Below are positions 33,967-42,556 of a DNA stretch of 64,000 bases, piece after piece. The notes below the pieces were generated by a model. The model ran no database searches, had not been told where the DNA came from, and saw nothing but the letters and a program-made list of their open reading frames with translations. The position numbers were made by a program, and so were the translations under genes. This stretch comes from Gordonia sp. PP30 (lineage in GTDB: Bacteria > Actinomycetota > Actinomycetes > Mycobacteriales > Mycobacteriaceae): the NCBI RefSeq assembly GCF_023100845.1, contig NZ_CP095864.1:4092001-4156000 (forward strand). The letters run 5' to 3'. Position 1 is the stretch's first letter. Each line of letters starts with the position of its first letter.

Positions 33967-35651
33967 ACACCATCCTCACCAGCGCCGCCGACGTCGACAC
34001 CGGCAACTCGACCCTCAACATCATGATCTTCGTGGGCTTCGTGGTGATCACGCTGCTCGTGGTGATCAAGGTCAGCAACGCCGGCACGTCCAGCGCATCG
34101 GAGTTCTTCACCGGCAACGGCGGCTTCTCCGGGACCCAGAACGGCATCGCCATCGCCGGCGACTACCTCTCGGCCGCGAGCTTCCTCGGCATCGCCGGGG
34201 CCATCGCGATCTACGGGTACGACGGCTTCCTGTACTCGATCGGCTTCCTGGTGGCCTGGCTGGTGGCGCTGCTGCTGGTCGCCGAGTTGCTGCGCAACAC
34301 CGGCAAGTTCACCATGGCCGACGTCCTCAGCTTCCGGCTCAAGCAGCGTCCGGTCCGGCTGGCGGCATCGATCAACACGCTGACCGTGTCGATCTTCTAC
34401 CTGCTGGCCCAGATGGCCGGCGCCGGCGCCCTGGTCGCGCTGCTGCTCAACGTCAAGAGCGACCTCGGCCAGGCCGTGGTGATCACCGTGGTCGGCATCC
34501 TGATGATCACCTACGTGCTGATCGGCGGCATGAAGGGCACCACCTGGGTGCAGATCATCAAGGCCGTCCTGCTGATCACCGGCGTCATCGTGATGACGCT
34601 GTGGGTGCTGCTGCAGAAGGACGTCATGTTCAACTTCTCCCATCTGCTGGGCATGGCGCAGGACGCGGTGAACAACGCCGTCCACGGCGGCGGGCTGACC
34701 GCGAAGGGCCAGTCCATGCTGACCTCGGCCAACGGCGAGCCGCACAACGTGCTGGCTCCGGGCGCCCAGTACGGCGGCACGCTGACCTCGAAGGTCAACA
34801 TGATCTCGCTCGGTATGGCGCTGGTGCTCGGCACCGCCGGCCTGCCGCACGTGCTGATGCGCTTCTACACGGTCCCCACCGCCAAGGAAGCCCGCAAGTC
34901 GGTGGTCTGGGCGATCGGCCTGATCGGCGCCTTCTACCTGTTCACCCTGGTCCTCGGCTACGGCGCCGCGGCGCTGGTCGGCCCGGAGAAGATCCTCGCC
35001 GCACCCGGCGGCGTGAACTCGGCGGCCCCGCTTCTGGCCCTGGAACTGGGCGGCGAGATCCTGCTCGGCCTGATCGCGGGCGTGGCGTTCGCGACCATCC
35101 TGGCCGTGGTGGCGGGCCTGGCGATCACCGCGTCGGCGTCGTTCGCGCACGACATCTACGCCAGCGTGATCAAGAAGAACGGCGCCTCCGAGGAGGAGCA
35201 GGTCCGGGTCTCGCGGATCACCGTCGTCGTGCTCGGCGTGATCGGCATCGTGCTGGGCATCCTCGCCAAGGACCAGAACATCGCGTTCCTGGTGGCGCTG
35301 GCCTTCGCGGTCGCCGCCTCGGCCAACCTGCCGACCATCCTCTACTCGCTGTTCTGGCGCCGCTTCAACACCCGCGGCGCGCTGTTCAGCATGTACGGCG
35401 GCCTGGCGATCACGCTGGTGCTGATCGTGTTCAGCCCGGCCGTCTCCGGCAAGCCGACGTCGATGCTCCCCGATATGGACTTCGCCTGGTTCCCGCTGGC
35501 CAACCCCGGCCTGGTGTCGATCCCGGCGGCGTTCCTGCTCGGCATCATCGGCACGCTGACCTCGCGGGAGAAGCCCGACGTGGCCCGGCGTGCGGAGATG
35601 GAGGTCCGCTCGCTCACCGGTGTCGGCGCCGAGAAGGCGCACGCGCACTGA
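33963..35651 (+). CDS. actP: Cation/acetate symporter ActP-like
   Basis: 562 aa SSS-family transporter with 13 predicted helices. Typical sequences: FFTGNGGFSGTQNGIAIAGDYLSAASFLGIAGAIA, GGMKGTTWVQIIKAVLL, GTAGLPHVLMRFYTVPTAKEARKSV and ILAVVAGLAITASASFAHDIYASVIKK. It resembles E. coli ActP and corynebacterial MctC, which take up acetate, propionate or pyruvate. The gene is translationally coupled to the DUF485 gene. A 12-bp hairpin terminator follows. It is a paralogue of the symporter at 28069, which has its own two-component control, so the two may serve different conditions. Confidence 0.92.
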   Translation: MNTILTSAADVDTGNSTLNIMIFVGFVVITLLVVIKVSNAGTSSASEFFTGNGGFSGTQNGIAIAGDYLSAASFLGIAGAIAIYGYDGFLYSIGFLVAWLVALLLVAELLRNTGKFTMADVLSFRLKQRPVRLAASINTLTVSIFYLLAQMAGAGALVALLLNVKSDLGQAVVITVVGILMITYVLIGGMKGTTWVQIIKAVLLITGVIVMTLWVLLQKDVMFNFSHLLGMAQDAVNNAVHGGGLTAKGQSMLTSANGEPHNVLAPGAQYGGTLTSKVNMISLGMALVLGTAGLPHVLMRFYTVPTAKEARKSVVWAIGLIGAFYLFTLVLGYGAAALVGPEKILAAPGGVNSAAPLLALELGGEILLGLIAGVAFATILAVVAGLAITASASFAHDIYASVIKKNGASEEEQVRVSRITVVVLGVIGIVLGILAKDQNIAFLVALAFAVAASANLPTILYSLFWRRFNTRGALFSMYGGLAITLVLIVFSPAVSGKPTSMLPDMDFAWFPLANPGLVSIPAAFLLGIIGTLTSREKPDVARRAEMEVRSLTGVGAEKAHAH

Positions 35652-35670
35652 CCCGGCCCGACGGCGGAAC

Positions 35671-35706
35671 GACGGCCCGGCGGTTCACCAGAATCGCCGG
35701 GCCGTC
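35671..35706 (+). terminator. Hairpin terminator after actP
   Basis: GACGGCCCGGCG (35671-35682) pairs perfectly with CGCCGGGCCGTC (35695-35706) around a 12-nt loop, 20 bp past the actP stop. No T run is present, as is common in this group. Confidence 0.7.
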
Positions 35707-35758
35707 GTCCGTCTCGCCGTCGTCCGTCTCGCCGTCGCCCGTGTAGCCGCCGCCGTCC

Positions 35759-35826
35759 GTGTCGCGGGTCCATTTTCGTGTCGCGTGTCCTCCACAGCCC
35801 TCGACACGGAAGAGGACCCGCGACAC
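35759..35826. repeat. Nested inverted repeat between convergent genes
   Basis: GTGTCGCGGGTCC (35759-35771) pairs perfectly with GGACCCGCGACAC (35814-35826). The loop contains a second inverted pair, CGTGTCG/CGACACG. It lies between convergent actP and the amidase and could terminate both. Confidence 0.6.
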
Positions 35827-35870
35827 GCAGCCATATGGGGCGCCCGCTCAGTGCGTCGCGCCCACCGCCC

Positions 35871-35913
35871 GTTGAGCCGGACGAGTCGCCAGGCGAGGCC
35901 GCGTCGAAACGCG
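35871..35913. repeat. Interspersed repeat copy (divergent)
   Basis: GTTGAGCCGGACGAGTCGCC followed by AGGCGAGGCCGCGTCGAAAC follows the order GGCTGAGCCGGTCGAGCC...GGGCGAGACCGTGTCGAAG of the copy at 39861, with several differences. Confidence 0.55.
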
Positions 35914-35919
35914 CCCGAG

Positions 35920-37329
35920 TCAGGCGTCCTGGATCCGCGCGAACGGCGCGGCGGCCTCCAACTCGAAGGCCAGCGACAGCAGCGTCCGCTCGGCGCCGCG
36001 ATCGGCGGAGAAGTGGATACCGATCGGCAGACCGTTCGACGCCTGCCCGAGCGGCAGCGAGATCGCCGGGGTGCCGCACGCGTTGTCGGCGGGGGTGAAG
36101 GCCACGTACTGGATGAGCCGCTCGAAGACCTCGTCGAACCGGCCGGCCGGATCCAGGTAGCCGATCTCCGGGGTGGTGTGTCCGAGGGTCGGGGTCAGGA
36201 TCACGTCGTACGACCCGAACGCGTTCCGGAACTTCGCGACGGCCCGCCGCAGACCGACGATCGACGCCGGGATCCGGTAGAAGCGTCGCAGCGCCATCCG
36301 GGCGAGCCCCTTGGTGAACGGATCGAGCCGGTTCCGGTCGAATCCGGGTCCGACCACCTGGCCGCCGAAGCGGTCGAAGGAGAGCGCCAGCGTCCCCCAG
36401 TAGTCGGTGAACTGCCCGACGAACGACGGGTCCACCGGCAGCGGCGCCTCCTCGACGTGGTGGCCGAGGCCGGTGAGCAGGGCGACGACGTCGTCGACCG
36501 CCCGGCGGGTGTCCGCGTCGAGCGGGACACCGGTGATCGGCTCGGCCATCAGCGCGACGCGCAGCCGCGCGGTGCTCGGCCCTTCGACCAGGCCGACCGG
36601 ATCGAGGGTGTCGAGTCGGCGCTGTCGTTCCAGATCGGCCAGGAAGTACGCGGTGTCGCGCACCGAGCGCGACACGATGCCGTTGCAGACCAGGTCGATG
36701 GGGGCCTTCGCCGAAGCCGGCGAGCCCGCGGTCCGGCCGCGCGTCGGCTTGAGGCCGACCAGACCGCACGCGGCCGCGGGAATGCGGATCGAGCCGCCGC
36801 CGTCGTTGGCGTGGGCGATCGGTACCGCGCCGGCCGCGACCAGCGCGGCCGCACCGCCCGAACTCGCGCCGCACGAGTAGTCGGTGTCCCACGGGTTGCG
36901 GGTGGGCTCGCGGTCGGCGAACTCGGTGGTGGCGGTGAGCCCGAAGGCCGGCATCGTCGACGCGCCCACGACGTTCACCCCGGCGCCGAGGAACTCCTCG
37001 GTGAACGGCTCATTGGCCGCCGCCGGACGGTCGGCGACGGCGGCGCTGCCCTGCCGCGTCGGCAGGCCGGCGTAGTCGGTGTTGTTCTTGATCAACGTCG
37101 GCACCCCGGCGAACGCACCGGAGAATCCGTTCTCGGCCGCACGCACCCGCGCACGTTCCCGATCGTCGTAGGCGACCGCCGCCAGCTGCGGGTTCACCCG
37201 GTCGATCCGGTCGACCGCGGCGTCCGTCGCCTCGCGCGCGCTGAACTCGCCGGCCTCGACGGCGCGGGCGACGCCGACCGCGTCCAGGTCGCCCAGGACG
37301 TCGTCGGTGAAGGCGTGAACACGTTTCAT
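35920..37329 (-). CDS. Amidase (amidase signature family)
   Basis: 469 aa from ATG 37329; the longer frame upstream overlaps the divergent gene's promoter. The Ser-cisSer-Lys triad of the family is visible: Lys in VPTLIKNNTDYAG and the Ser-rich loop DYSCGASSGGAAALVAAG with the nucleophile region NDGGGSIRIPAAACGLVGLKPTRGR. It is cytosolic and hydrolyses carboxamides to acids plus ammonia; substrates range from aliphatic amides to peptides and cannot be told here. It is divergent from two acyl-CoA dehydrogenases, with an imperfect palindrome CCAGA-TC-TCTGG at 37352-37363 in the gap. Confidence 0.9.
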   Translation of the reverse strand: MKRVHAFTDDVLGDLDAVGVARAVEAGEFSAREATDAAVDRIDRVNPQLAAVAYDDRERARVRAAENGFSGAFAGVPTLIKNNTDYAGLPTRQGSAAVADRPAAANEPFTEEFLGAGVNVVGASTMPAFGLTATTEFADREPTRNPWDTDYSCGASSGGAAALVAAGAVPIAHANDGGGSIRIPAAACGLVGLKPTRGRTAGSPASAKAPIDLVCNGIVSRSVRDTAYFLADLERQRRLDTLDPVGLVEGPSTARLRVALMAEPITGVPLDADTRRAVDDVVALLTGLGHHVEEAPLPVDPSFVGQFTDYWGTLALSFDRFGGQVVGPGFDRNRLDPFTKGLARMALRRFYRIPASIVGLRRAVAKFRNAFGSYDVILTPTLGHTTPEIGYLDPAGRFDEVFERLIQYVAFTPADNACGTPAISLPLGQASNGLPIGIHFSADRGAERTLLSLAFELEAAAPFARIQDA

Positions 37330-37439
37330 GTGATCTGACAATATCTCGTTTCCAGATCTCTGGATGCTTTCCCCCCCTCGGGTGCCGCGCCAGGGGCATC
37401 CCGGACATCGGTCCGGCGCCATGCTGTAGACAGAAAGGC
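37330..37439. promoter_or_regulatory. Divergent promoter region, amidase and acyl-CoA dehydrogenases
   Basis: 110 bp. CCAGA (37352-37356) and TCTGG (37359-37363) form a short inverted repeat, and the sequence around 37334-37350 is AT-rich for this genome and could contain the amidase -10. The regulator is unknown. Confidence 0.4.
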
Positions 37440-38693
37440 ATGCAGCTGCACTACACACCAGAGGAGGAGGCGTTCCGCGCCGAACTCCGGGACTACTTCA
37501 CCACCGCGATCCCCGAGGACGTCCGCCGCCGCAACGAGGCCGGCGAGCCGAACTACCCCGACGACGTGGTCACCACCACCCGGGCGCTGAACAAGGCCGG
37601 CTACGCCGTGCCGCACTGGCCCGCCGAGTGGGGCGGCCAGGACTGGACGCCGGTGCAGCACCACATCTGGCGCGAGGAGATGGCACTCAACTTCGTGCCC
37701 GACCTGCTGCCGTTCAACGCCGGCATGGTCGGCCCGGTGATCGCGCACTTCGGCAGCCAGGAACAGAAGGAGAAGTTCCTGCCGAAGACCGCGAACCTGG
37801 ACATCTGGTGGTGCCAGGGCTTCTCCGAGCCCGAGGCCGGCAGCGACCTGGCCTCGCTCAAGACCCGCGCGGTCCGCGACGGCGACGAATACGTGATCAA
37901 CGGCCAGAAGACCTGGACCACGCTCGGCCAGTTCGCCGACTGGATCTTCTGCCTGGTCCGCACCGATCCGGACGTGAAGAAGCAGGCCGGCATCAGCTTC
38001 ATCGTCTTCCCGATGGACACCCCCGGCGTCGAACTGCGCCCGATCAAGCTGATCGACGGCAGCTACGAGGTCAACGAGGTCTTCTTCAACGACGTCCGCG
38101 TGCCCGCCGAGAACCTGATCGGCGAGGAGAACCAGGGCTGGACCATCGCGAAGTTCCTGCTCGGGAACGAGCGCTCCGGAATCGCCCGGGTCGGCTGGAC
38201 CAAGACCAAGCTGGCCCGCGCCAAGCGGCTGGCCGCCGAGATCCCCGCGGCCGGCGGCGGCGTGATGCTCGACGATCCGCTGTTCGCGGCCCGCCTCGCC
38301 GGCCTGGAGAACGACCTGCTGGCGCTGGAGATGGTGCAGCTGCGCGTCGTCGCGGCGTCGTCGGACGGCAAGCCGAACCCGGCGTCGTCGGTGCTGAAGC
38401 TCCGCGGCTCGCAGTTGCAGCAGGAAGCACTCGAACTGCTCAACGACCTGGCCGGGGCCGACTCGCTGCCCGTCGCGCCGATCGACGATCACGTTTCGAC
38501 GGAGCTCAACGGGCGGGACGAGCCCAGCGGGCGAGACGAACTCAGCGGGCAGGAGGCGCTGGCGGGTCTGCTGAGCCCCGACTGGGCGGCCCACACCGCG
38601 CCCACGTACCTCAACTACCGCAAGGTCACCATCTACGGCGGGTCGTCCGAGGTGCAGCGGCAGATCATCGACAAGGCCGTCCTCGGTCTGTAG
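37440..38693 (+). CDS. Acyl-CoA dehydrogenase (pair member 1)
   Basis: 417 aa FadE-type flavoprotein. The N-terminal helical domain is followed by the FAD/substrate strand WWCQGFSEPEAGSDLASLKTRAV and the C-terminal YLNYRKVTIYGGSSEVQRQIIDKAVLGL. A second acyl-CoA dehydrogenase begins 13 bp after it. In mycobacteria such adjacent FadE pairs (for example ChsE1-ChsE2) form alpha2beta2 enzymes acting on CoA thioesters of steroid or branched substrates; a similar heterotetramer is likely. Residues about 352-372 (STELNGRDEPSGRDELSGQE) look like an in-frame insertion of a repeat, lying in the C-terminal domain before the last two helices. Confidence 0.9.
   Translation: MQLHYTPEEEAFRAELRDYFTTAIPEDVRRRNEAGEPNYPDDVVTTTRALNKAGYAVPHWPAEWGGQDWTPVQHHIWREEMALNFVPDLLPFNAGMVGPVIAHFGSQEQKEKFLPKTANLDIWWCQGFSEPEAGSDLASLKTRAVRDGDEYVINGQKTWTTLGQFADWIFCLVRTDPDVKKQAGISFIVFPMDTPGVELRPIKLIDGSYEVNEVFFNDVRVPAENLIGEENQGWTIAKFLLGNERSGIARVGWTKTKLARAKRLAAEIPAAGGGVMLDDPLFAARLAGLENDLLALEMVQLRVVAASSDGKPNPASSVLKLRGSQLQQEALELLNDLAGADSLPVAPIDDHVSTELNGRDEPSGRDELSGQEALAGLLSPDWAAHTAPTYLNYRKVTIYGGSSEVQRQIIDKAVLGL
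38491..38556. repeat. Repeat sequence inside an acyl-CoA dehydrogenase gene
   Basis: The stretch has the periodic pattern (g)ACGGAGCTCAACGGGCGG-GACGAGCCCAGCGGGCGA-GACGAACTCAGCGGGCAG, about 18 bp per unit. It resembles the GAGC-TCAGC-type interspersed repeats in the intergenic regions, yet stays in frame. It encodes Asp/Glu/Ser/Gly-rich residues unlike the surrounding protein. Confidence 0.55.
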
Positions 38694-38706
38694 GCAGGGA
38701 AACATC

Positions 38707-39825
38707 ATGGAATTCACGCTCTCCGACGAGCAGGTCATGCTCCGCGACACCGTGCGCGAGCTGCTGACCCGCACCTACGACATCGAGACGCTGCGCGCCG
38801 TCACCGACACCCCGCTGGGCTGGAGCCGCGACGTGTGGAGCTCACTCGCCGAGATCGGCATCCTGGGGCTGGTCTTCGACGAGCAGTACGACGGCATGGG
38901 CGCCGGCCCCGAGGAACTGGCCGTGGTGATGGGCGAGTTCGGTGCCGCGCTGGCGCCGGAGCCCTTCCTCGACGGCGTCGTCGTGCCCGGGCTGCTGGTC
39001 GAGCGCTCCGACGCCGACGGCGAGACCAAGAGCGCCGTGCTGGGCGCGCTGGCGAGCGGCGAACGACTCGCCGCCTTCGCGCATCACGAGCAGGGTGACC
39101 GCTGGCCGTCGTACGCGGTCGGTACCGCATTTGCAGGCGGAGTGATCGACGGGACCAAGACGCTGGTCGCCGCCGGGGACTGCGCGGACGTGTTCGTGGT
39201 GTCCGCGCGCGACGCCGACGGCACGGTCGGCCTGTACCTGGTGGAGGCCGATCAGGCGGGCGTGGCGCGCATCGGCTACCGGACGCACGACGACCGCCGC
39301 GGCGCGCAGGTGACCTTCACCGGTGCGGCCGCCACCCCGCTGCCGTCCGGTGACGCTTCCGCCCTGATCTCCGGGGTGCAGGTCGCGCAGCAGAACGCGC
39401 TGTGCGCCGAGGCGGTCGGGGCGATGACCAAGTCGCTGAACCTGACCACCGAATACCTGAAGCAGCGCAAGCAGTTCGGCGTCCCGCTGGCCGCGTTCCA
39501 GGCGCTCACGCACCGCGCCGCCGACATGTACGTGGCGCTGGAACTGGCGTCGAGCATGAGCGCGTACCTGACCGCGGCACTCGCCGAGGACAGCGCCGAC
39601 GAGATCACCGCCTCCCGCACCAAGCTGCAGATCTGCCGGTCGGGCCGGCTGGTCGGCCAGGAGGCCATCCAGATGCACGGCGGTATCGGCATGACCGCCG
39701 AATACCCGGTGGCCCACTACGTCAGCCGCCTCACCGCGATCGGCCACACCCTGGGTGACGCCGACTCGCACCTGTCGATCCTGTCGTCGCGGCTGCGCGA
39801 CTGGCCGATGGTGATGGTCGGCTGA
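38707..39825 (+). CDS. Acyl-CoA dehydrogenase (pair member 2)
   Basis: 372 aa, shorter than usual. It has the N-terminal helices (FTLSDEQVMLRDTVRELL), the GAGPEELAVVMGEFGAALAPEPF motif seen in FadE partner subunits, a reduced middle domain, and the FAD-binding C-terminus RKQFGVPLAAFQALTHRAADMYV and QMHGGIGMTAEYPVAHYVSRL. The order and spacing with the preceding gene match heteromeric FadE pairs in which only one subunit contributes the complete active site. ATG 38707 with GGGAAAC in front. Substrate unknown; no CoA ligase, hydratase or thiolase is adjacent. Confidence 0.9.
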   Translation: MEFTLSDEQVMLRDTVRELLTRTYDIETLRAVTDTPLGWSRDVWSSLAEIGILGLVFDEQYDGMGAGPEELAVVMGEFGAALAPEPFLDGVVVPGLLVERSDADGETKSAVLGALASGERLAAFAHHEQGDRWPSYAVGTAFAGGVIDGTKTLVAAGDCADVFVVSARDADGTVGLYLVEADQAGVARIGYRTHDDRRGAQVTFTGAAATPLPSGDASALISGVQVAQQNALCAEAVGAMTKSLNLTTEYLKQRKQFGVPLAAFQALTHRAADMYVALELASSMSAYLTAALAEDSADEITASRTKLQICRSGRLVGQEAIQMHGGIGMTAEYPVAHYVSRLTAIGHTLGDADSHLSILSSRLRDWPMVMVG

Positions 39826-40393
39826 CCCCCCACCATCGGCTGAGCCGCCCACACACAGCCGGCTGAGCCGGTCGAGCCCGCCAGGGCGAGACCGTGTCGA
39901 AGTCACCCCCCGGAATCGCGCGCAATACCGTCAAGGCCGAGGTCGGGTGGCGGTACGGCGGGCGTGGTTTCGACCCGCCCATCGCCCCCAGGGCCCAGGC
40001 GGGTCAGCCGGCGGGATCGCGCTGCATGACGACGGCGCTGTGACGGATCACGCGTGCATATCTGGATCGTGGACCGTCAGGGTGCCGTCGTCGTGCGGCA
40101 CCCCGCGCCGAACCGCGTCAGGTCATGCGGCCCGGGCCCGGGAAGGTCGCCGGGCCGGCCGCGGCGAAGGTGACCGATGAGTCGTACGGGGCGGAGACGG
40201 TCCAGTCGGCCGAGTCGTGTGCCCGGCGAAGACCGCACCGGAACGCAATGTGCTCACCCGCCCCCCGGCCACATCGATCCCGCTAACGCTGCCCCCGGAC
40301 CCGGGCCTGTTCCCCGCCACGACCGGCGTCGAATAGGGTCATTCTCACGAGATCCCGCCGCCGGTTGCGGGACCGACACGAGGAGCACCGGAA
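39826..40393. other. Long intergenic region with repeat and possible gene remnant
   Basis: 568 bp. It begins with an interspersed repeat (39861-39903). Between about 40056 and 40235 the minus strand encodes two short stretches in different frames, SADWTVSAPYDSSVTFAAAG and GVPHDDGTLTVHDPDMHA, each protein-like but separated by stops and a frame change. This could be the decayed end of a secreted-protein gene. No intact gene is supported. Confidence 0.4.
39861..39903. repeat. Interspersed repeat copy (reference copy)
   Basis: GGCTGAGCCGGTCGAGCC followed by CGCCAGGGCGAGACCGTGTCGAAG. Its complement recurs at 43381-43422 and, in part, at 57380-57414; divergent copies are at 35871 and possibly 6389. 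Confidence 0.75.
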
Positions 40394-40852
40394 ATGCCCG
40401 CAGAACTCATCGAAGAGTCCATCGACATCGACGGCACCCCCGAGCAGGTCTGGGCCGTCGTCTCCGACCTGGCCCGCATGGGCGAGTGGAGCCCGCAGTG
40501 CAAGAAGATGCTCGTCCTCGGCGGCCCGGTGAAGGCCGGGACCCGGACGTTCAACCTGAACCGCCGCGGCCCGCTGTTCTGGCCGACCTCCGCGAAGGTC
40601 GTCATCTTCGAGCCGAACAAGGCGATCGGCTGGAAGATCACCGAGAACCGCACGGTGTGGAGCTACACGATCACCGAGCGCGAAGGCGGCGTCACCCTGA
40701 CCGAGTCGCGCAAGGCGGCCGACGGCAAGACCACCGCGCTGTCGGGCTTCCTGGTCGACAAGGCGTTCGGCGGGAACGACGGCTTCGAGGCCGAACTGCA
40801 GACGGGCATGCGCGAGACCCTCGGCAAGGTCAAGCGCGCCGTCGAGAACTGA
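40394..40852 (+). CDS. SRPBCC-family protein
   Basis: 152 aa. The opening EESIDIDGTPEQVWAVVSDLARMGEWSPQCKK is the classic first strand, helix pair and Trp of polyketide cyclase/dehydrase-like SRPBCC proteins, the so-called mycobacterial MmpL/START-like group. It ends in an amphipathic helix (LGKVKRAVEN). GAGGAGCACCGG lies in front of the ATG. It is 7 bp from psd on the same strand, so it may be part of the phospholipid operon; a role in lipid binding would fit but is not shown. Confidence 0.8.
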   Translation: MPAELIEESIDIDGTPEQVWAVVSDLARMGEWSPQCKKMLVLGGPVKAGTRTFNLNRRGPLFWPTSAKVVIFEPNKAIGWKITENRTVWSYTITEREGGVTLTESRKAADGKTTALSGFLVDKAFGGNDGFEAELQTGMRETLGKVKRAVEN

Positions 40853-40859
40853 GCCCGAC

Positions 40860-41570
40860 GTGGCACGACGCCCCGCACAGCCCGGTGACCGCACCGGGCC
40901 GGCGCACCTGCTCGACCTGATCGGTGAGACGGTGCCGCCGATCCACCCCGGCGGTCTGCCCTTCGTGGCCGGCGCATCGGCGGTCGCCCTGCTGGGCCGC
41001 AAACGCCCGTGGATCGCCCGCCCGGCACTGGCCCTGGCGGGGGCCAGCGCGTTCTTCTTCCGCCACCCGTCGCGGGTGCCGCCGACCACACCGGGGGCCG
41101 TGGTGGCACCCGCCGACGGCACCGTCGCGCTGGTCGACACCGCCGTTCCGCCCGCCGAACTCGGTCTCGGCGACGAGCCGCTGCCCCGGATCAGCACCTT
41201 CCTGTCGGTGTTCGACGTGCACGTTCAGCGGATCCCGATCTCCGGCCTCGTCGAATCCGTGCAGCACACGCCCGGCGAGTTCCTGTCCGCGGACCTCCCG
41301 GAGGCCAGCGATCGCAACGAGCGGACCTGCCTGCGGCTGCGCACCGGGGAGGGCGAGCGGCTGGGGGTGGTGCAGATCGCCGGCCTGATCGCACGGCGCA
41401 TCGTGTGCGACGCCGCACCCGGCGACACGGTGACACTCGGCGAGACCTACGGCCTGATCCGGTTCGGTTCCCGGGTCGACGTGTACTTCCCGGCGGGTAC
41501 CGCCGCGAAGGTCGCCGTAGGTCAGCACACCATCGGGGCGGAAACCGTCCTCGCGAAGTTGCCGCGATGA
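40860..41570 (+). CDS. psd: Phosphatidylserine decarboxylase proenzyme
   Basis: 236 aa, short (PSD-A/archaeal-type) family. It decarboxylates phosphatidylserine to phosphatidylethanolamine at the membrane. The proenzyme cleaves itself at a Gly-Ser bond to make the pyruvoyl group; here the site is in YGLIRFGSRVDVYFP near residue 216, giving a small alpha chain. Other family sequences are VAPADGTVALVD and FLSVFDVHVQRIPISG. GTG start. The stop overlaps the pssA start by 4 bp (ATGA), the same psd-pssA arrangement as in mycobacteria. Confidence 0.95.
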   Translation: MARRPAQPGDRTGPAHLLDLIGETVPPIHPGGLPFVAGASAVALLGRKRPWIARPALALAGASAFFFRHPSRVPPTTPGAVVAPADGTVALVDTAVPPAELGLGDEPLPRISTFLSVFDVHVQRIPISGLVESVQHTPGEFLSADLPEASDRNERTCLRLRTGEGERLGVVQIAGLIARRIVCDAAPGDTVTLGETYGLIRFGSRVDVYFPAGTAAKVAVGQHTIGAETVLAKLPR

Positions 41571-42556
41571 CCCTCCCAGACGGCACCGGACGCGGCCGGC
41601 GGCGGATCGCCGGCCGCGGCGCGACCCGCCGGTCGTCGGCGCGGCAGCGCTCGGTCCGTTCCGGCGCCCTGCTGGTGCCGTCCGCCATGACCATCCTGGC
41701 GATCTGCGCGGGCCTCACCGCGATGCGTTTCGCCAACGCCCATCGAGTCGATTTGGCCCTGATTCTGCTGGTCAGCGCTGCCGTGCTCGACGGACTCGAC
41801 GGCCGCGTGGCCCGCATGATGGACGCGAGCAGCAAGATCGGCGCCGAACTCGACTCGCTCGCCGACGCCATCAACTTCGGCGTCGTACCCGCGATCATGG
41901 TGTACGCGATCCTTCTGAACGGCACGTCCGACGTCGCCCGGAGCGTGTCGTGGGCGCTTGTGCTCATCTACTGCTCGGCGATCGTGCTGCGGCTCGCCCG
42001 CTTCAACACGCTGCTCGACGACGACGATGCCCCCGCCTACACCAAGGACTTCTTCGTCGGCGTGCCCGCGCCGGCCGCCGCACTGATGGTGCTGCTGCCG
42101 GTCGGCCTGCGCGAACAGTTCGGCGACGGTTGGTGGTGTGGCCCGGTCGCCGTCGGCTGCTGGCTGGTCTTCGTCGGGCTGCTCGCGGTCAGCCGCGTGC
42201 CGACGCTCAGCTTCAAGTCCGCCAAGCTCCGCGCCCGGGTGGTGGCCCCGGCGCTGATCCTGGTGGCCGCGGCCGCCGCGCTGCTGTTCACCTTCCCGTA
42301 CGTGCTGATGATCGTGCTGGTCGGCGCCTATCTGCTCCACATCCCGTTCGCCTGGCGGATGCAGCGCTGGGTGTCGTCCCGGCCGGAGTACTGGGATGTC
42401 GCGGCCCGCGATCGCCGCCTGCAACGGCGCGACGACCGCCGCGCCGAGGTCGCCGCGGGAACCCGCCGCCGGGTGATTCCGGTCCGCAAGTCATCGGCGC
42501 GGCTCGGCCTGCGCCGCCCGGTCGCGGCGCCGCGCCGGGACGAGCACACGTCGTAG
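41567..42556 (+). CDS. pssA: CDP-diacylglycerol-serine O-phosphatidyltransferase
   Basis: 329 aa, an integral membrane enzyme with about eight helices. It makes phosphatidylserine, the substrate of the Psd encoded just upstream. The CDP-alcohol phosphotransferase signature DG-x2-AR-x8-G-x3-D-x3-D is present as DGLDGRVARMMDASSKIGAE with LDSLAD after it. N-terminal (about 1-35) and C-terminal (about 265-329) extensions are Arg-rich and probably cytosolic; the C-terminal one is longer than in M. tuberculosis PssA as I recall it. ATG 41567 overlaps the psd stop. The stop codon lies within a terminator hairpin. Confidence 0.95.
   Translation: MTLPDGTGRGRRRIAGRGATRRSSARQRSVRSGALLVPSAMTILAICAGLTAMRFANAHRVDLALILLVSAAVLDGLDGRVARMMDASSKIGAELDSLADAINFGVVPAIMVYAILLNGTSDVARSVSWALVLIYCSAIVLRLARFNTLLDDDDAPAYTKDFFVGVPAPAAALMVLLPVGLREQFGDGWWCGPVAVGCWLVFVGLLAVSRVPTLSFKSAKLRARVVAPALILVAAAAALLFTFPYVLMIVLVGAYLLHIPFAWRMQRWVSSRPEYWDVAARDRRLQRRDDRRAEVAAGTRRRVIPVRKSSARLGLRRPVAAPRRDEHTS

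Noticed and set aside
33875..35746. Plus- and minus-strand open frames of about 580-620 codons overlapping actP
   Set aside because: Low-complexity Arg/Gly/His-rich translations with no motifs; actP on the plus strand is complete and coupled to DUF485.
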